Assembly: GCA_009763385.1 (NCBI GenBank)
Contig: CM019824.1
Location: forward strand, 178,602,725-178,666,724
Reading direction: 5' to 3'
Origin: Coix lacryma-jobi var. lacryma-jobi
Lineage: Eukaryota > Streptophyta > Magnoliopsida > Poales > Poaceae
DNA length: 64,000 bases
Position numbers and translations under genes: made by a program. The notes under the pieces are model-generated. The model was not told the DNA's origin. It worked only from the letters and a program-made list of their open reading frames with translations, and made no database searches. Below are positions 22,717 through 34,621 of this stretch, piece after piece (positions within the stretch are counted from its first letter, which is position 1; every line of letters begins with the position of its first letter).

Positions 22717-23177
22717 TGAACGCATCTTGGCCCCTAGTGGGTTTCGGTGATTGGATGAAACACAAGATTACTGTGACTAACATGTGTTTTGCAGAAACAG
22801 GGATGAGTTAGGTCACGATAATGGCGACGATACGGGCATATGGAGTTCATGTCCCCTGGCGATGGAAATTGTTTTGGTTTTCAAAGGACGGACGACGAAG
22901 ACGGTTGTAGGCTAGGCTAAGTGTCGCATGGTGTTGGAGGACACTTAGGTAGTCTTAGGTCTTTGTTTTTCCTTTGGCCGTACTATAAAGGGGGGCGTGA
23001 ATCAGTAGCTTGACCTAGATGAGTCTATTGAGGTAGGTGTGGTGCACACTTGTTATTTCATAGCCCTAGGTAGCTCAGAGAGATGCCTTATGTCGAGAGG
23101 AACAAAAGCCGTTAAGGCCGCGTCGCGATCCGAGTTTGTTTTGGCCTTGTAATAGGCATTAGACGCTGGTTAAGTGG

Positions 23178-23518
23178 GCATCGGAGGCTCCGATGCTCAC
23201 CCCGACTTAGGGTTTAGTCTGGTGCGTGGCATCGGAGGCTCCGATGCTGTCACATCGGATGCTCCGGTGTCACTGTTCACTTGCGAGTGAACTGTGGAAG
23301 GCATCGGACGCTGGCATCGGACGCTTAGTGTCAGCGTCCGATGGCCATCCAGAGAGGTTCCAGAGAGGTCAAAATGGCATCGGACGCGTCCGATGCAGGG
23401 GCATCGGACGCTGCCCAGCGTCCGATGCTCCTTTAACATGTCTGACAGGTTAGTACAGTCGACCGTTGGTCGAGGTCATCGGCGCGTCCGATGCTAGGCA
23501 TCGGAGCGTCCGATGCCC
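23178..23518 (+). repeat. Array of palindromic CATCGGA/TCCGATG motifs in the LTR
   Basis: About fifteen copies of CATCGGA or its complement TCCGATG occur, many paired as GCATCGGAGGCTCCGATGC-type near-palindromes. The array ends about 45 bp before the TATA palindrome. The same motif recurs at 60300-60538. Confidence 0.9.
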
Positions 23519-23562
23519 CCGCAGAAACTCTGTCTTGTGTTGTTTTTGGATGGTCGGTTGGG

Positions 23563-23578
23563 GGAGTATATATACTCC
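23563..23578 (+). promoter_or_regulatory. LTR TATA box within a 16-bp palindrome
   Basis: GGAGTATATATACTCC is a perfect palindrome containing TATATATA (23567-23574). It is the likely core promoter of copia-1. Confidence 0.7.
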
Positions 23579-24295
23579 ACCTCCTCATCCATTTCAGTTA
23601 TTCTTGCCACTTTCCTTTGCTGAGAAACACATTGTGAGTGTGAGAAAGAGCAAGAGCCCTAGTGAGGTTGAGAGATTTGCTAATTGAGAGAATAGTGACC
23701 TCCTAGTGAGAATTGAGTAGCAAGTGTGCATCCATCCATCTCTTTGGCCTTGTGTTGGTCAAGTGAGAGTTCTAGATTGTTACTTTTGGTGATCAGCATC
23801 ACCTAGACGGCTTGGTGGCGATCGTTGAGCTTGGTGATCATCCGGAGGCTTTGTGGATGACCCAGGCCATGTTGTGACCGGTATCGAGCGATTCACCGGG
23901 CCGGAGTGGCGAAGAATCAGCTCATAGTGAGCACTTGATCCTTGCACGGATCAAAGGGGAGCAATACCCTTGCGCGGGTGCTCCAACGAGGACTAGGGGG
24001 TGTGCCGACACCTCGATACCTCGGCAAAAAGATCGTCGTGTCATCTCTACTCTCATTACTTCGCATTTACTTTTGAGCAATTCAATTCCGCATTTACTTG
24101 TTGTCCTTTCATGAGTTGAATTGCCATGCTAGAGTAGAAATGGTTTAGCGATAGTCTTTTGTGCGGTTGATTCTTGTCATACACTCTTCTAGGCACTAGG
24201 GGGTTAATTGGGCTTGATAGGTTTTAATTCTTGCAAAAGTTTTAGAAGAGCCCAATTCACCCCCCCCCCCTCTTGGGCATCTTGATCCTTTCAAT

Positions 24296-24307
24296 TGGTA
24301 TCGGAGC
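24296..24307 (+). other. Primer binding site, tRNA-iMet type
   Basis: TGGTATCGGAGC differs by one base from the usual plant copia site TGGTATCAGAGC. It lies two bases after the LTR. Confidence 0.85.
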
Positions 24308-24346
24308 CTCGTGCTCTCGATTTAGGCTTAACCGCCTAGAGTTAAG

Positions 24347-26738
24347 ATGTCCGGGGGTGATGGACCACCGCCCATGTTCGAGGGAGATGACTTTCCATAT
24401 TGGAAAATCCGTATGGTATACCTTGAAGCGGTAGATGTTAAATGCCGCCAAGCCGCAATCACCGGCTTTCCCAAGCCTAAGGAGGGTACAAGCTTAACCC
24501 CTCATGAGGAAGAAAATGAGAAGTCGAATGCAAAGGCCAACAATATCATCTTTAGAGGCATTTGCAAGGATGTGTTCAGTCGTGTCTGGAACCACAAGGA
24601 TGCCCATGAATTATGGGATAACATTTGTGCGCTCCATGAGGGAACCAAGAGTGAGCGTGAGGAGCGTTACCATTTGGTTATGCAAAACTTGAATTCTTTT
24701 GAAATGCTTGCTCATGAAAATGCCAATGAAATGTACTCACGCTTGAATGTTCTTGTAGAGGAGCTCAATGGTCTTGGCCTCACACAAATGCAACCATCCG
24801 ATGTTGTGAGGAAGATCCTGTGTCCTTCCCATTGACAAGTATGGACACATCGTGACCGTGCTACATCAAGGTGATCTTTCCACATCCACACCAACACAAG
24901 TATTGGGGAAGATCAATGCTCATGAGATGTACATGCACATCACACCAAGTGGTGGCTCTTCCACCGACAAGAAGAAAGACTTGGCCTTCAAAGCAAGCCA
25001 TGACAAGAAGGGCAAATCCAAGTCTATTGAGGTGCAACATGAGAGCACAAGTGATGATGAAGATGACTCCAACATTGCTCTCATGGTGAAGAAGACCACC
25101 AAGATGTTGAAGAAGCTTCACAAGAATGGGGTCAACTTTGACTCTAGAAAGAAGAAGTTCTTCACAAGTAGCAAGAGAAGGACAATCTCCAAAATGGATT
25201 GCTACAATTGTGGAGACCTTGGCCATCTTGCTCACTAATGCCCCAAGCCCAAGAAAGAGAGCTACAAGAACAAGAACAAGGGCAAGAAATATGACTCATC
25301 TAGCGAAGATGAGAAGAAGAGTGAGAAGCCCTACAAGAAGGATGGCAAGAAGAAGAAGCAATACCACAAGAAAGGTGGCAAGGCTTACATTGTTGGTGAT
25401 TGGCTCACCGATATTGACTCCTCCGGTGGCTCATCAAATGAAGATAGTGATGATGAGAAGGAAAAGGTGGCCGCTCTAGTCATTGGGTCCTCTACACCAC
25501 CACCACCACCACTGCCATCATCCTCTACACACCTATGCCTCATGGCAAACGGTGACCGGAAGGTACAAAGCGATGATGACTCTAGTGATGATGATAGTGA
25601 TGGAGAGTTCAAGGCTCCTACATATGATGAACTTGTTGAATTGCTAAATGACTACACTAAAATCATAAGGAAGACTAGAGCTAAAAATGATAGGCTTGTT
25701 CATGACAATGAAGCTCTTGTTGAAAAATATGAAAATGCTATGCATGCTAGTGATAAGTTGAAAAATGACCTTGCTACTATGTCATCTTCCATCAAGGAGC
25801 TGAAGTCATCTATCAAAGAGCTCAAAGCTAAAAATGAAAAACTTGATAAGATGCATAGTGATCTTTCCACTAGTCATGCTTTGCTCAAAGAATAATACAC
25901 TCAAGTGAAAGTAGATTATGATAGTCTTACCATTGCCTATGATATGCTTTCACATGAGACACATGAGGCTCCTAACCTTGTTGTTAAGTGTGACATAGCA
26001 ACATCTTGTGAGGACTTGGTTAGTGAGCATGATGAGCAAAGTGCTAGTGGCAAGGGCAAGAAAGTGGTTGAGGCCGATCACTATGATGACTATGTCAAGA
26101 TCAAGAATGAGAATGCTAAGCTCAAAGTTGATCTAGAGAAGCTTACGACCACCAAGCAAGTTATCATTCAAACTCATGATGATGATTATAGCATGACACT
26201 TGAGCTAGACATGCTAAAAGAAGAGAACAAGAGATTGAAGATGGAGAGGGATTACAAAATGACACCATCTCAATTGGAACTCCAACAAGAGAATGACAAG
26301 CTCAGGAAAGAGAAAGAGCACCTCACCACCGGATTGAGGAACTTCACCAAGGGTCAATGTCTTCAAAGTGAGCTTCTCATGAACACCGTCATGAAGACAA
26401 ATAGAAATGGCATTGGCTTTCTTGAAGAGAAGATGAAGTAACGCAAGAGCATCACTAAGCCAAAGAAGAAGAAGATTGAGAGATGCTATGAGTGTGGAAA
26501 GGAAGGACACTTTGCTCATGATTGTGAGGAGCCAAAACCCACACCCTTGCCCAAGCATGCTAGGCCCTTTGCTTTCAATGCTCACTACATGCTTAGAAAA
26601 GATTCTAGTGGTAAAGTGAAAGTTATGTTTATGGGGCCACCTAACAAGAATAGACCAAGGCAAATATGGGTTGCAAAGTCACTAGTTGAGAAGGTTAAGG
26701 GACCTCAACAAGTTTGGGTCTCGAAAGCTCAAGCTTAA
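24347..26738 (+). pseudogene. gag of copia-1, frameshifted with three stops
   Basis: Gag (about 790 codons) has an N-terminal copia gag domain from the ATG at 24347 (FEGDDFPYWKIRM). There are two zinc knuckles, CYNCGDLGHLAH..C at about 25201-25241 and CYECGKEGHFAHDC near 26490, on either side of a long coiled coil (about 25620-26430). Lesions are a frame change near 24826, TAA at 25236 inside the first knuckle just before its last Cys, TAA at 25893 and TAA at 26439. Gag ends at 26738, fourteen bases before the pol frame opens. Long Gags of this layout are typical of Maximus/SIRE elements. Confidence 0.88.
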
Positions 26739-26752
26739 TTTCTTATGTGTAG

Positions 26753-26946
26753 GTGAACTACAAGACCGGTGGAGCTCATTGGGTAATTGATAGTGGTTGC
26801 ACTCAACATATGACCGGCGATCCCCGGATGTTCACCTCACTAGAAGAGAATGTCGATGACCAAGAAAAGATAACATTTGGTGATAACTAAAAGGGCAATG
26901 TCAAAGGATTGGGCAAAGTGGCTATATCAAATGACCATACCATCTC
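26753..26946 (+). pseudogene. pol of copia-1, first fragment (protease)
   Basis: The frame opens with WVIDSGCTQHMTG, the copia protease active-site region (DSG). A TAA follows at about 26888. The fragment ends where copia-2 inserted, at the duplication ATCTC (26942-26946). The continuation lies on the minus strand from 39861 downward. Confidence 0.85.
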
Positions 26947-28790
26947 TGTAAGTGCATTCGCCCCCAATGTGGGTTTTGGCTAATTAATGACAATCAAATT
27001 AGGGACTAACCGATTTATAAAAGCATGTATGCAGATGTTAGTCCTAGAAAGATTTGAAATGGTATGATCTCGTGAACAAAGCACGTTTGGACACATTTGG
27101 ACATAAAGATGCCTAGCTCAAGTGGTAGTTTAAAATTTCAATTTTAAACTTGAGTTATAGGTAAGCCGGACTATCAAGAGGGTCACAATTTATGTTGGCT
27201 AGATGTGGAGAAAAGTGCTCAAATCGACTAACTATAGTTTGCTTGAGAGACACCGCACAAAACCGGACATATGGAGGGTTTTCTGTGCGGGCGGTAGTAC
27301 CGCCCATGGGTGGTCGGTAGTACCACCCGTGGCTTCACCGCTCAGTGCTCAAAACACCCTCTCTATGTTGGCTCGAAAATGGCCTAGCGGTAGTACCGCT
27401 ATAGGGCCGGTACTACCGACCCTCGGTGGTACCGACCCTGGTCGGTAGAAAGGCAGATTTGCGAAGCTCTCTGTGTTGATCAAAAATGGCCTGGCGGTAG
27501 TACCGCCATTGAGCCGGTACTACCGCCCCCGGTGGTACCGACCCAGGCCGGTAGTAACCAAGTTTGCAGGGCTCTCTGGACTGACGCATTTTTGACTTAG
27601 CGGTAGTACCGCCATAGGGCCGGTACTACCGACCCTCGGTGGTACCGACCCTGGTCGGTAGTAACCGAGGGACCAAGTCCTTAACTACGAAGCTCTCTGT
27701 TCGCGGCCGTTTTGGCCTGGCGGTAGTACCGCCATAGGGCCGGTACTACCGCCCCTCAGTGGTACCGCCCTGCGGTCGGTAGCTGACTTTTTGGTCAGAT
27801 TCAGATCTGAGTGACCGTTAGTGGCTGGTCAGTGACTAGTCGGTACTACCGACCATGGGTGGTCGGTACTACCGACCAGCCTCGGGACTGGGGGACTATT
27901 TATAGCCCTCCACTTGACTTTTGACGGTTACTCACTGATTCCATTCATTCATTGCGACCTACTTTCAGACAAAGCTCTCTCCAAGCATTGCCTACTCCCC
28001 TCTCTCTCTCCCCCTTTGCTCCTAGATTCACTCACTTGCAAGATTTGAGCTAGGGAAGAGAAATTAGAGAGTGAGAAGCTTCGATCTACGACTTGAGCAC
28101 TTGGTTTCCATCTAGCCGGCTTGATTTGTGTCTATTACTCTTGAGCTCTTTGAGCTCTAGCCGGTTAGGTGTTCTTCGTGGTAGCCCGTATTGATTCACT
28201 TGTGAGGGCTCCCCGAAGTGTTTGTATTACCCCTGTGATTTCTAGTGGAGAAACTCGAGTAGCCTTTGTGTTTGCTTGAGTGAGACAAGGAGGTGAAATA
28301 GACTCTGACCTTTGTGGTCACCTCAACAACGAGGACGTAGGCACTCCTTAGTGGATTGGCCGAACCTTGGGATAAATCGTGTGTCCCGTGTGCTTGTTGT
28401 TGTCTCTACTTTGTATATTACGCTTGTTGTTGTGTTCTTCGTGTTCTTCCTATCCCTAACTCCCTTTTAGGTTGGGAAGGCTCGATCTACATCAAGTGAA
28501 GCAACCAAGGCTCGGTAAGAGTAGAATTACTATCTGTCATACTTAGGGAAGTGGGGCTAGATTCTTGTATTACTTTCATAAGTTCACATACATCGGATTT
28601 GTAGTTCCTTTTAGGATCCCCGGTTGTGTCGTTTGTTTGTGTCGGTAGTACCGGTGTTTTACACCCGGTAGTACCTACCCAAACAACCCGGCCTCTCCGG
28701 TTGTTATCTAACTACATCTCTTAGTTTGTGAAGTTTCAGATTGTTAAAAATCACCTATTCACCCTCCTCTAGGATGATTTGATCCTTTCA
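26947..28790 (+). repeat. 5' LTR of copia-2 (1844 bp)
   Basis: It starts TGTAAGTGCATTCGCCCCC and ends GATCCTTTCA. The counterpart on the minus strand at 39862-41783 is 1922 bp; the length difference lies in the motif array. A TATTTATAG core promoter at 27897-27905 lies in an imperfect inverted repeat. Confidence 0.92.
27291..27880 (+). repeat. Array of GGTAGTACC/GGTACTACC motifs in the LTR
   Basis: Dozens of copies of GGTAGTACCG and its complement CGGTACTACC occur in larger repeated blocks. They end just before the TATTTATAG box. Confidence 0.92.
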
Positions 28791-28792
28791 AT

Positions 28793-28804
28793 TGGTATCG
28801 GAGC
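28793..28804 (+). other. Primer binding site of copia-2
   Basis: TGGTATCGGAGC, two bases after the LTR. It is the same variant as in copia-1. Confidence 0.85.
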
Positions 28805-28844
28805 CTAACCCTTGTGTTAGCGCTTCACCGCGTAAGGGAGAATC

Positions 28845-31304
28845 ATGTCGACCCTAAGTCAAGAACAAATTGATGACATAGTCAAGAGGATTTCCTCTCA
28901 GCTGCTAGAAGATCAAGCAAAGAAACATGAAGATGAGATGAAAAAGATGAAAGATGAGATCGAGAGCTTGAAGCTAGCTTTAGGCAACAAGGCCGAATCA
29001 TCTGGTGAAAATCCGCCGCAGCCCAAAGATGACAAGAAGGAAGATGAAGAGAAAGGCAAGAGAGACAATGAGTTCTCTAGAGTGCCTTATGACTATAGCC
29101 AAATGGGCAAAGTCATTCAATTGCCTAGCGTCAATCTAGGCAAACCACCCGCCTTTGATGGAATCAACTACAATGATTGGGCACACAAGATGAAGCTACA
29201 CCTTCTGGCCGCAAGAGTTTGGGAGATTGTTGAGAGTGGACCAAGTCATGTTGAAGGCCAAGAGTTCACCGACAATGATGTGATTGAGTTTCAACAAAAT
29301 GTTCAAGCTGCATCATTGATTCTATCATGTCTTAAGCCCGAAGAAAGCAACAAGGTACATGGAATGGAGAATGCCAAGTTGATTTGGGATACTCTCAGGA
29401 TATCATATGGGGGTGATGCAAGTGTGAGGAAGTGCAACATAGAGCTTCTTCAAGGAAAGATCGAGAACTTCGCTATCAAGAGTGGTGAAACCACCCAACA
29501 AATGTTTGATCGATTCATGACCTTGATCAACAAGATTAGAGCTCTTGGAGACAAGAAGTGGGATGACAACTCAGCTGCAAGAAAGCTATTGAGAGCGTAT
29601 AGAAAGAAGAACAAGACGCTTGCATCAATCATCACGGAAAGACCTAACTATGAGAGCATGGGACCTCATGAGATGCTTGCCAAGATAAAGCATCATGAAG
29701 TCTTGGATGATGAAGCTATAGAAGATCAAGAGATAAGCAACAAGAAGGTGGTAGCACTCAAGGCAAACCAAGAAGGAAGCAAGGCCCGAGATGACTCATC
29801 AAGTGAAGGAAGTGATGACTCTGATGATGAGATGGCACTTCTTGTGAAGAACTTTAGAAGATTCATGAGAAAGAAGATGTACAAGAAGGGCAAAGGTGGA
29901 TACTTCAAGAAGTCAAAGAAGAGGAATTGCTATGAGTGTGGTGCGGATGATCACTTCATTGCCGATTGTCCACAAAATAAGAACAAGAACAAATATAGCA
30001 AGAGTGATGACAAGAAGCAAAGAAGAAGAAGAGGTGGTGAAGCTCATCTTGGTGAGGAATGGTTCTCGGAAGATGACTCAAGTGATGAAGAAAAGAGCAA
30101 GAGCAAGGAGAAGGATAAAGGAGCGACCAACATTGCCATACACAAGGCCTCCTCTCCAAGCCTCTTCTCCAACATGGCTACATCGACCACTTCATCACGC
30201 TTGTTCGAGAGCCTCTCCGACGACGAGGATGACTTCACTCATTCTTGCTTCATGGCTAAGGATGAGAAGGTATCATCTAACTCTCCCACTTGTTCTAGCG
30301 ATGAATGTAGTGGTGATGAAATGGATGAATTTGAGCTTAGCATAATTAGAAAATTTGGTAAGAAAGGTGGACCTAAAATCATAAAGTTGCTTACTAAGTT
30401 AGAGAGTCGGAATGAGAGTCTTGCTTTGCAAGGGGACTTGATCTCCCAAGAGAAAGAAAAGAACCTTGCATTGGAAGCCTCTCTTGCCGAGGAGAAGTTG
30501 AAGGTTGAGAAATTGACCATGGAACTATCTTTAGCCAATGACTCTAACAAGAAGTTGGCTAAGGAGTGTTCCACGAGCAATGACTCAATTGCTAAACTAA
30601 AGAATGAAGTTAGCTTGGTTCAAGAAAGCCTCACAAGCTTTCAAGATAAGTATCAAACTATTGAACTAAGCTACAACACTCTTTGGAATAGCACTTCTTC
30701 AACCTCTCCTAAGGATTCCGATAGCTCTAATGCCTCAACTAGTAAAGGTTGCAAAAGATGCTATAAACTTGATATAAATGCTTGTGCAACTAACCTTGTT
30801 GAGCTAGAAAAGAAAGACAAGGAGATTCATAGGTTGAACATGATCTTGAAGAATGGTTGCAAATGTAAGGTGCAACAACCAAAGGACATCCTCAAGACCG
30901 CAAGACATCCATCCATCAAGGATGGGATTGGGTACAATAGGTATGGTGGTAAGGCCAATGGAAGAAAGATGGTCAAGGGGGTACCCTTTGTTAACTTTAA
31001 CAAAGGGGTTCCTCTTTTTGACCTCATGAACAAGGCCAACAAGATTGCCAATCCTAAGGCTCCACTTGCTAATAGTAAGATCAACAAGGAAAAGCAAGTG
31101 GAGGTCCCCAAGCAACAAAAGCCAATATCAAGAAGCTATACATGTGACTACTTGTGTTGTTGGGGAGAAAACGGCAAGATTGTCGTTAAGTATGTTGGTG
31201 CCCTCAAGAAGAGGGAAATTATGAGAAATGTTTGGGTGCCAAAAGCTTATGTGACTAACCCCCTAGGACCCAATCTCATTTGGGTACCTAAATCAAGAAC
31301 ATAA
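28845..31304 (+). CDS. Gag of copia-2, intact 819-residue ORF
   Basis: This is the structural capsid protein of the element, acting in cytoplasmic particles. The ATG at 28845 follows the primer site by 40 bases. An N-terminal charged coiled coil (residues ~10-50) is followed by a copia gag domain (~100-300, beginning PPAFDGINYNDWAHKMKLHL). A zinc knuckle CYECGADDHFIADC lies near residue 363. Serine/acidic linkers, a second long coiled coil (~520-620) and a Cys-rich C-terminal part follow. The second knuckle seen in copia-1 is degenerate here (CDYLCCWGENG). No stop or frameshift occurs, which is notable given the damage around it. Confidence 0.93.
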   Translation: MSTLSQEQIDDIVKRISSQLLEDQAKKHEDEMKKMKDEIESLKLALGNKAESSGENPPQPKDDKKEDEEKGKRDNEFSRVPYDYSQMGKVIQLPSVNLGKPPAFDGINYNDWAHKMKLHLLAARVWEIVESGPSHVEGQEFTDNDVIEFQQNVQAASLILSCLKPEESNKVHGMENAKLIWDTLRISYGGDASVRKCNIELLQGKIENFAIKSGETTQQMFDRFMTLINKIRALGDKKWDDNSAARKLLRAYRKKNKTLASIITERPNYESMGPHEMLAKIKHHEVLDDEAIEDQEISNKKVVALKANQEGSKARDDSSSEGSDDSDDEMALLVKNFRRFMRKKMYKKGKGGYFKKSKKRNCYECGADDHFIADCPQNKNKNKYSKSDDKKQRRRRGGEAHLGEEWFSEDDSSDEEKSKSKEKDKGATNIAIHKASSPSLFSNMATSTTSSRLFESLSDDEDDFTHSCFMAKDEKVSSNSPTCSSDECSGDEMDEFELSIIRKFGKKGGPKIIKLLTKLESRNESLALQGDLISQEKEKNLALEASLAEEKLKVEKLTMELSLANDSNKKLAKECSTSNDSIAKLKNEVSLVQESLTSFQDKYQTIELSYNTLWNSTSSTSPKDSDSSNASTSKGCKRCYKLDINACATNLVELEKKDKEIHRLNMILKNGCKCKVQQPKDILKTARHPSIKDGIGYNRYGGKANGRKMVKGVPFVNFNKGVPLFDLMNKANKIANPKAPLANSKINKEKQVEVPKQQKPISRSYTCDYLCCWGENGKIVVKYVGALKKREIMRNVWVPKAYVTNPLGPNLIWVPKSRT

Positions 31305-31317
31305 TCTTGTTTTGTAG

Positions 31318-34300
31318 GAATATGCCTCCGGTGGGTCAAGTTGGGTGTTGGATAGTGGATGCACCAATCATATGACCGGGGCAAAAGAAATGTTCTCCTC
31401 CTTCCAACCAAGCAACGACTCATGCAACAACTTTGTGTTTGGTGACAATGGTAAAGGAGAAGTGCTTGGCTTGGGTAAAATTGCTATCTCAACTGACAAT
31501 TCCATATCTAATGTATTACTTGTGCATTCGTTGAGTTACAACTTGTTGTCCGTTTCTCAACTTTGTGAAATGGGTTACGATTGTCTCTTTACGGATAAGG
31601 GTGTGACCGTCTCTAGAAGAAGGGATTCCTCTATTGCATTCAAAGGCGTGTTGAAGGGAAAACTTTACCTAGTTGACTTCTCAACTAGTAAGGTAGAACC
31701 TACAACATGTCTAATGGAAAAATCTAGCATGGGTTGGCTTTGGCATCGCCGACTAGCTCATGTTGGGATGAGGAACTTGGCCCAACTTCAAAGGGAAGGG
31801 CACATTCTTGGACTAACCAATGTCTCATTTGAGAAAGATAGGATTTGCAGTGCGTGCCAAGCAGGAAAACAAGTTGGAGCAAAGCATCCAATGAAGAATG
31901 TTGTATCAACTATAAGACCATTGGAGCTGCTTCACATGGACCTCATCGGACTCGTTGCTTACCAAAGCATCGGCGGTAACAAATATGGTTTTGTTATTGT
32001 TGATGATTTTTCTCGTTTCACTTGGGTGTTCTTTTTAGCAGATAAAACCGAGACCCAAGGTATCTTCAAGAAGTTTGCTAAAAGGGCTCAAAATGAGTTT
32101 GAGCTCGAGATCAAGAAAGTGAGAAGCGACAATGGGACCGAGTTTAGAAACACCAACATAGAAGAGTATCTTGATGATGAAGGAATCAAGCATGAGTTCT
32201 CCGTTCCATATACCCCACAACAAAATGGGGTTGTGGAAAGGAAGAATAGAACTCTTGTTGAAGCCGCAAGATCTATGTTGGATGAGTACAAGACTTCCCA
32301 TGGCTTTTGGGCGGAGGCGATGAACACTGCGTGTCATGCCATCAACCGTCTCTACCTCCACAAGCTAAGGGACAAGACACCATATGAGCTTCTAACTGGT
32401 AACAAACCAAAGGTGCATTACTTTCGAGTTTTTGGCTGCAAGTGTTTCATACTTAATAAGAGAGCCAAATGTTCAAAGTTTGCACCTAAGGTACACGAAG
32501 GTTTTCTACTTGGTTATGGTACTAACGAACACGGCTACCGCGTATTCAATAATGCCACCGACACTATTGAGTTAACGGTAGACGTGACTTTTGATGAATC
32601 CGACGGCTCCCAAAAGGAGCAAGTCAATGATGAGCTTGTAGGTGATGACTTGTCTCCATCCGAAGCAATCAAGAAGCTTGCAACCGGTGATGTGAGACCC
32701 ATTGAGATTCAAGATGATGATGATGATGATGATCCATTGCACACTCCACAAGATTCAAATGTCCATCATGTGCATTCAAATGTACATGGTGAAGCTTCCG
32801 CAACTCCGATAGATGGAGGTGCAAAGGATGTTCAACAACATCAACTTGATGATCAAGCACAAGCTCAACATGAAGACCGACAAGATGGTGGGGACATCCC
32901 CACATGTGACGAAGATGATGAAGATGGACCCATTCAAAGGAGATCACTTGTGCCACATCCTAAAGTGCACCATACTATTCAACGGGATCATCCCGTTGAC
33001 AACATACTAGGGAGCATACGTCGTGGGGTAACGACACGTTCATGCTTAGCAAATTTTTGTGAACATTACTTGTTTGTCTCATCTTTGGAACCTCTTAGGG
33101 TGGACGATGCACTTGATGATCCGGACTGGGTGATGGCTATGCAAGAAGAGCTGAACAACTTCACCAGGAATGAAGTCTGGTCCTTGGTGGAAAGACCCAA
33201 GCAAAATGTGATAGGAACCAAATGGGTCTTCCGCAACAAACAAGACGAGCATGGCGTAGTGACAAGGAACAAAGCACGGTTGGTGGCTCAAGGTTTCACT
33301 CAAATCGAAGGTTTGGATTTTGGGGAAACCTATGCACCCGTAGCTAGGCTTGAGTCAATTCGCATATTACTTGCCTTTGCTACTCACCATGATTTCAAGC
33401 TATACCAAATGGACGTGAAAAGTGCATTCCTCAACGGCCCCCTCTCCGAATTGGTATATGTGGAGCAACCACCGGGTTTTGAAGATCCCAAGTATCCCAA
33501 CCACGTCTACAAGCTCGACAAGGCGCTCTATGGGCTCAAGCAAGCCTCTAGAGCTTGGTATGATTGCCTTAAGGACTTCCTACTCAAAAAAGGGTTTTGA
33601 GATAGGAAGGGCTAACGCTACTTTATTTACTCGCAAAGTCGATAATGATATCTTTGTGTGCCAAATATATGTCGATGACATAATATTTGGTAGTACTAAT
33701 GTGACTTTTTGTGAGGAATTTAGTAGGATCATGACCAAAAGGTTCGAGATGTCCATGATGGGTGAGTTGAAGTATTTTCCTGGTTTCCAAATCAAGCAAC
33801 TCAAGGATGGCACATTCATTAGTCAAACCAAGTATACAAGAGACATGCTTAAGAAGTTTGAGATGGACAAGGCCAAACCCATCAAGACCCCCATGCGTAC
33901 AAATGGACATCTTGATCTAAATGAGGATGGTAAGTCAGTGGACCAAAAGGTATATCGCTCTATGATCGGTTCATTGCTTTACCTTTGTGCATCTAGGCCT
34001 GATATTATGCTTAGCGTGTGCATGTGTGCAAGATTTCAAGCTAATCTGAAAGAATGTCATATTATGGCCATTAAAAGAATCTTTCGATACTTAGTGCACA
34101 CTCCTAATCTTGGCTTGTGGTATCCCAAGGGCTCCACTTTTGATCTACTTGGCTATTCCGATTCGGACTATGCCGGTTGCAAGGTAGATCGAAAGAGCAC
34201 TACCGGGACTTGCCAATTTATTGGAAGGTCTTTGGTGTCATGGAGTTCTAAGAAACAAAATAGTGTTGCCCTATCCACTGCCGAAGCCGGGTATGTGGCG

Positions 34301-34621
34301 GCCGGCGCATGCTGTGCTCAACTACTTTGGATGAAGCAAACACTAAAAGATTTCGGATGTGAGGAAAATAAGATTCCACTTTTGTGTGACAATGAGAGTA
34401 CTATCAAGCTAGCCAACAATCCCGTAAACCATTCTCGCACAAAACACATTAACATCCGACACCATTTCTTGAGAGACCACAAAGCCAAAGGAGATATCTC
34501 TATACGCCATGTGAGAACCGAAAAACAACTAGCCGATATCTTCACAAAGCCTTTAGATGAGTCAAGATTTTGTGCTTTGAAGAGTGAACTAAATATCATT
34601 GATTCTCGTAACGTGGCTTGA
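31318..34621 (+). pseudogene. pol of copia-2, one frameshift
   Basis: Polyprotein in a frame different from gag: protease (WVLDSGCTNHMTG), pre-integrase HHCC region (RRLAHVGM to CSACQAGK), integrase core with D,D35E (HMDL, SDNGTEF, VVERKN), RT with YVDDIIFG at 33668-33691, and RNase H (YSDSDYAG near 34155). The integrase-RT-RNase H order defines Ty1/copia. The frame changes in an A run just before 33591, between the RT fingers and the YVDD motif. Otherwise it is open from 31318 to 34621. Within RNase H the usual AEAEY reads AEAGY. The frame opens right after TTTTGTAG, a splice-acceptor-like sequence. Confidence 0.92.

Larger units (their letters stand above)
22717..24293 (+). repeat. 5' LTR of copia-1 (1577 bp)
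   Basis: It starts TGAACGCATCTTGG, identical to the start of the 3' LTR at 63729. It ends GATCCTTTCA directly before the primer binding site. A poly-C run lies near 24260-24271. Confidence 0.92.

Noticed and set aside
27291..27880. Repeated short palindromes resembling a CRISPR array
   Set aside because: Spacing is irregular, the repeats are far too short, the location is a eukaryotic LTR and there are no cas genes. They are LTR motif arrays.
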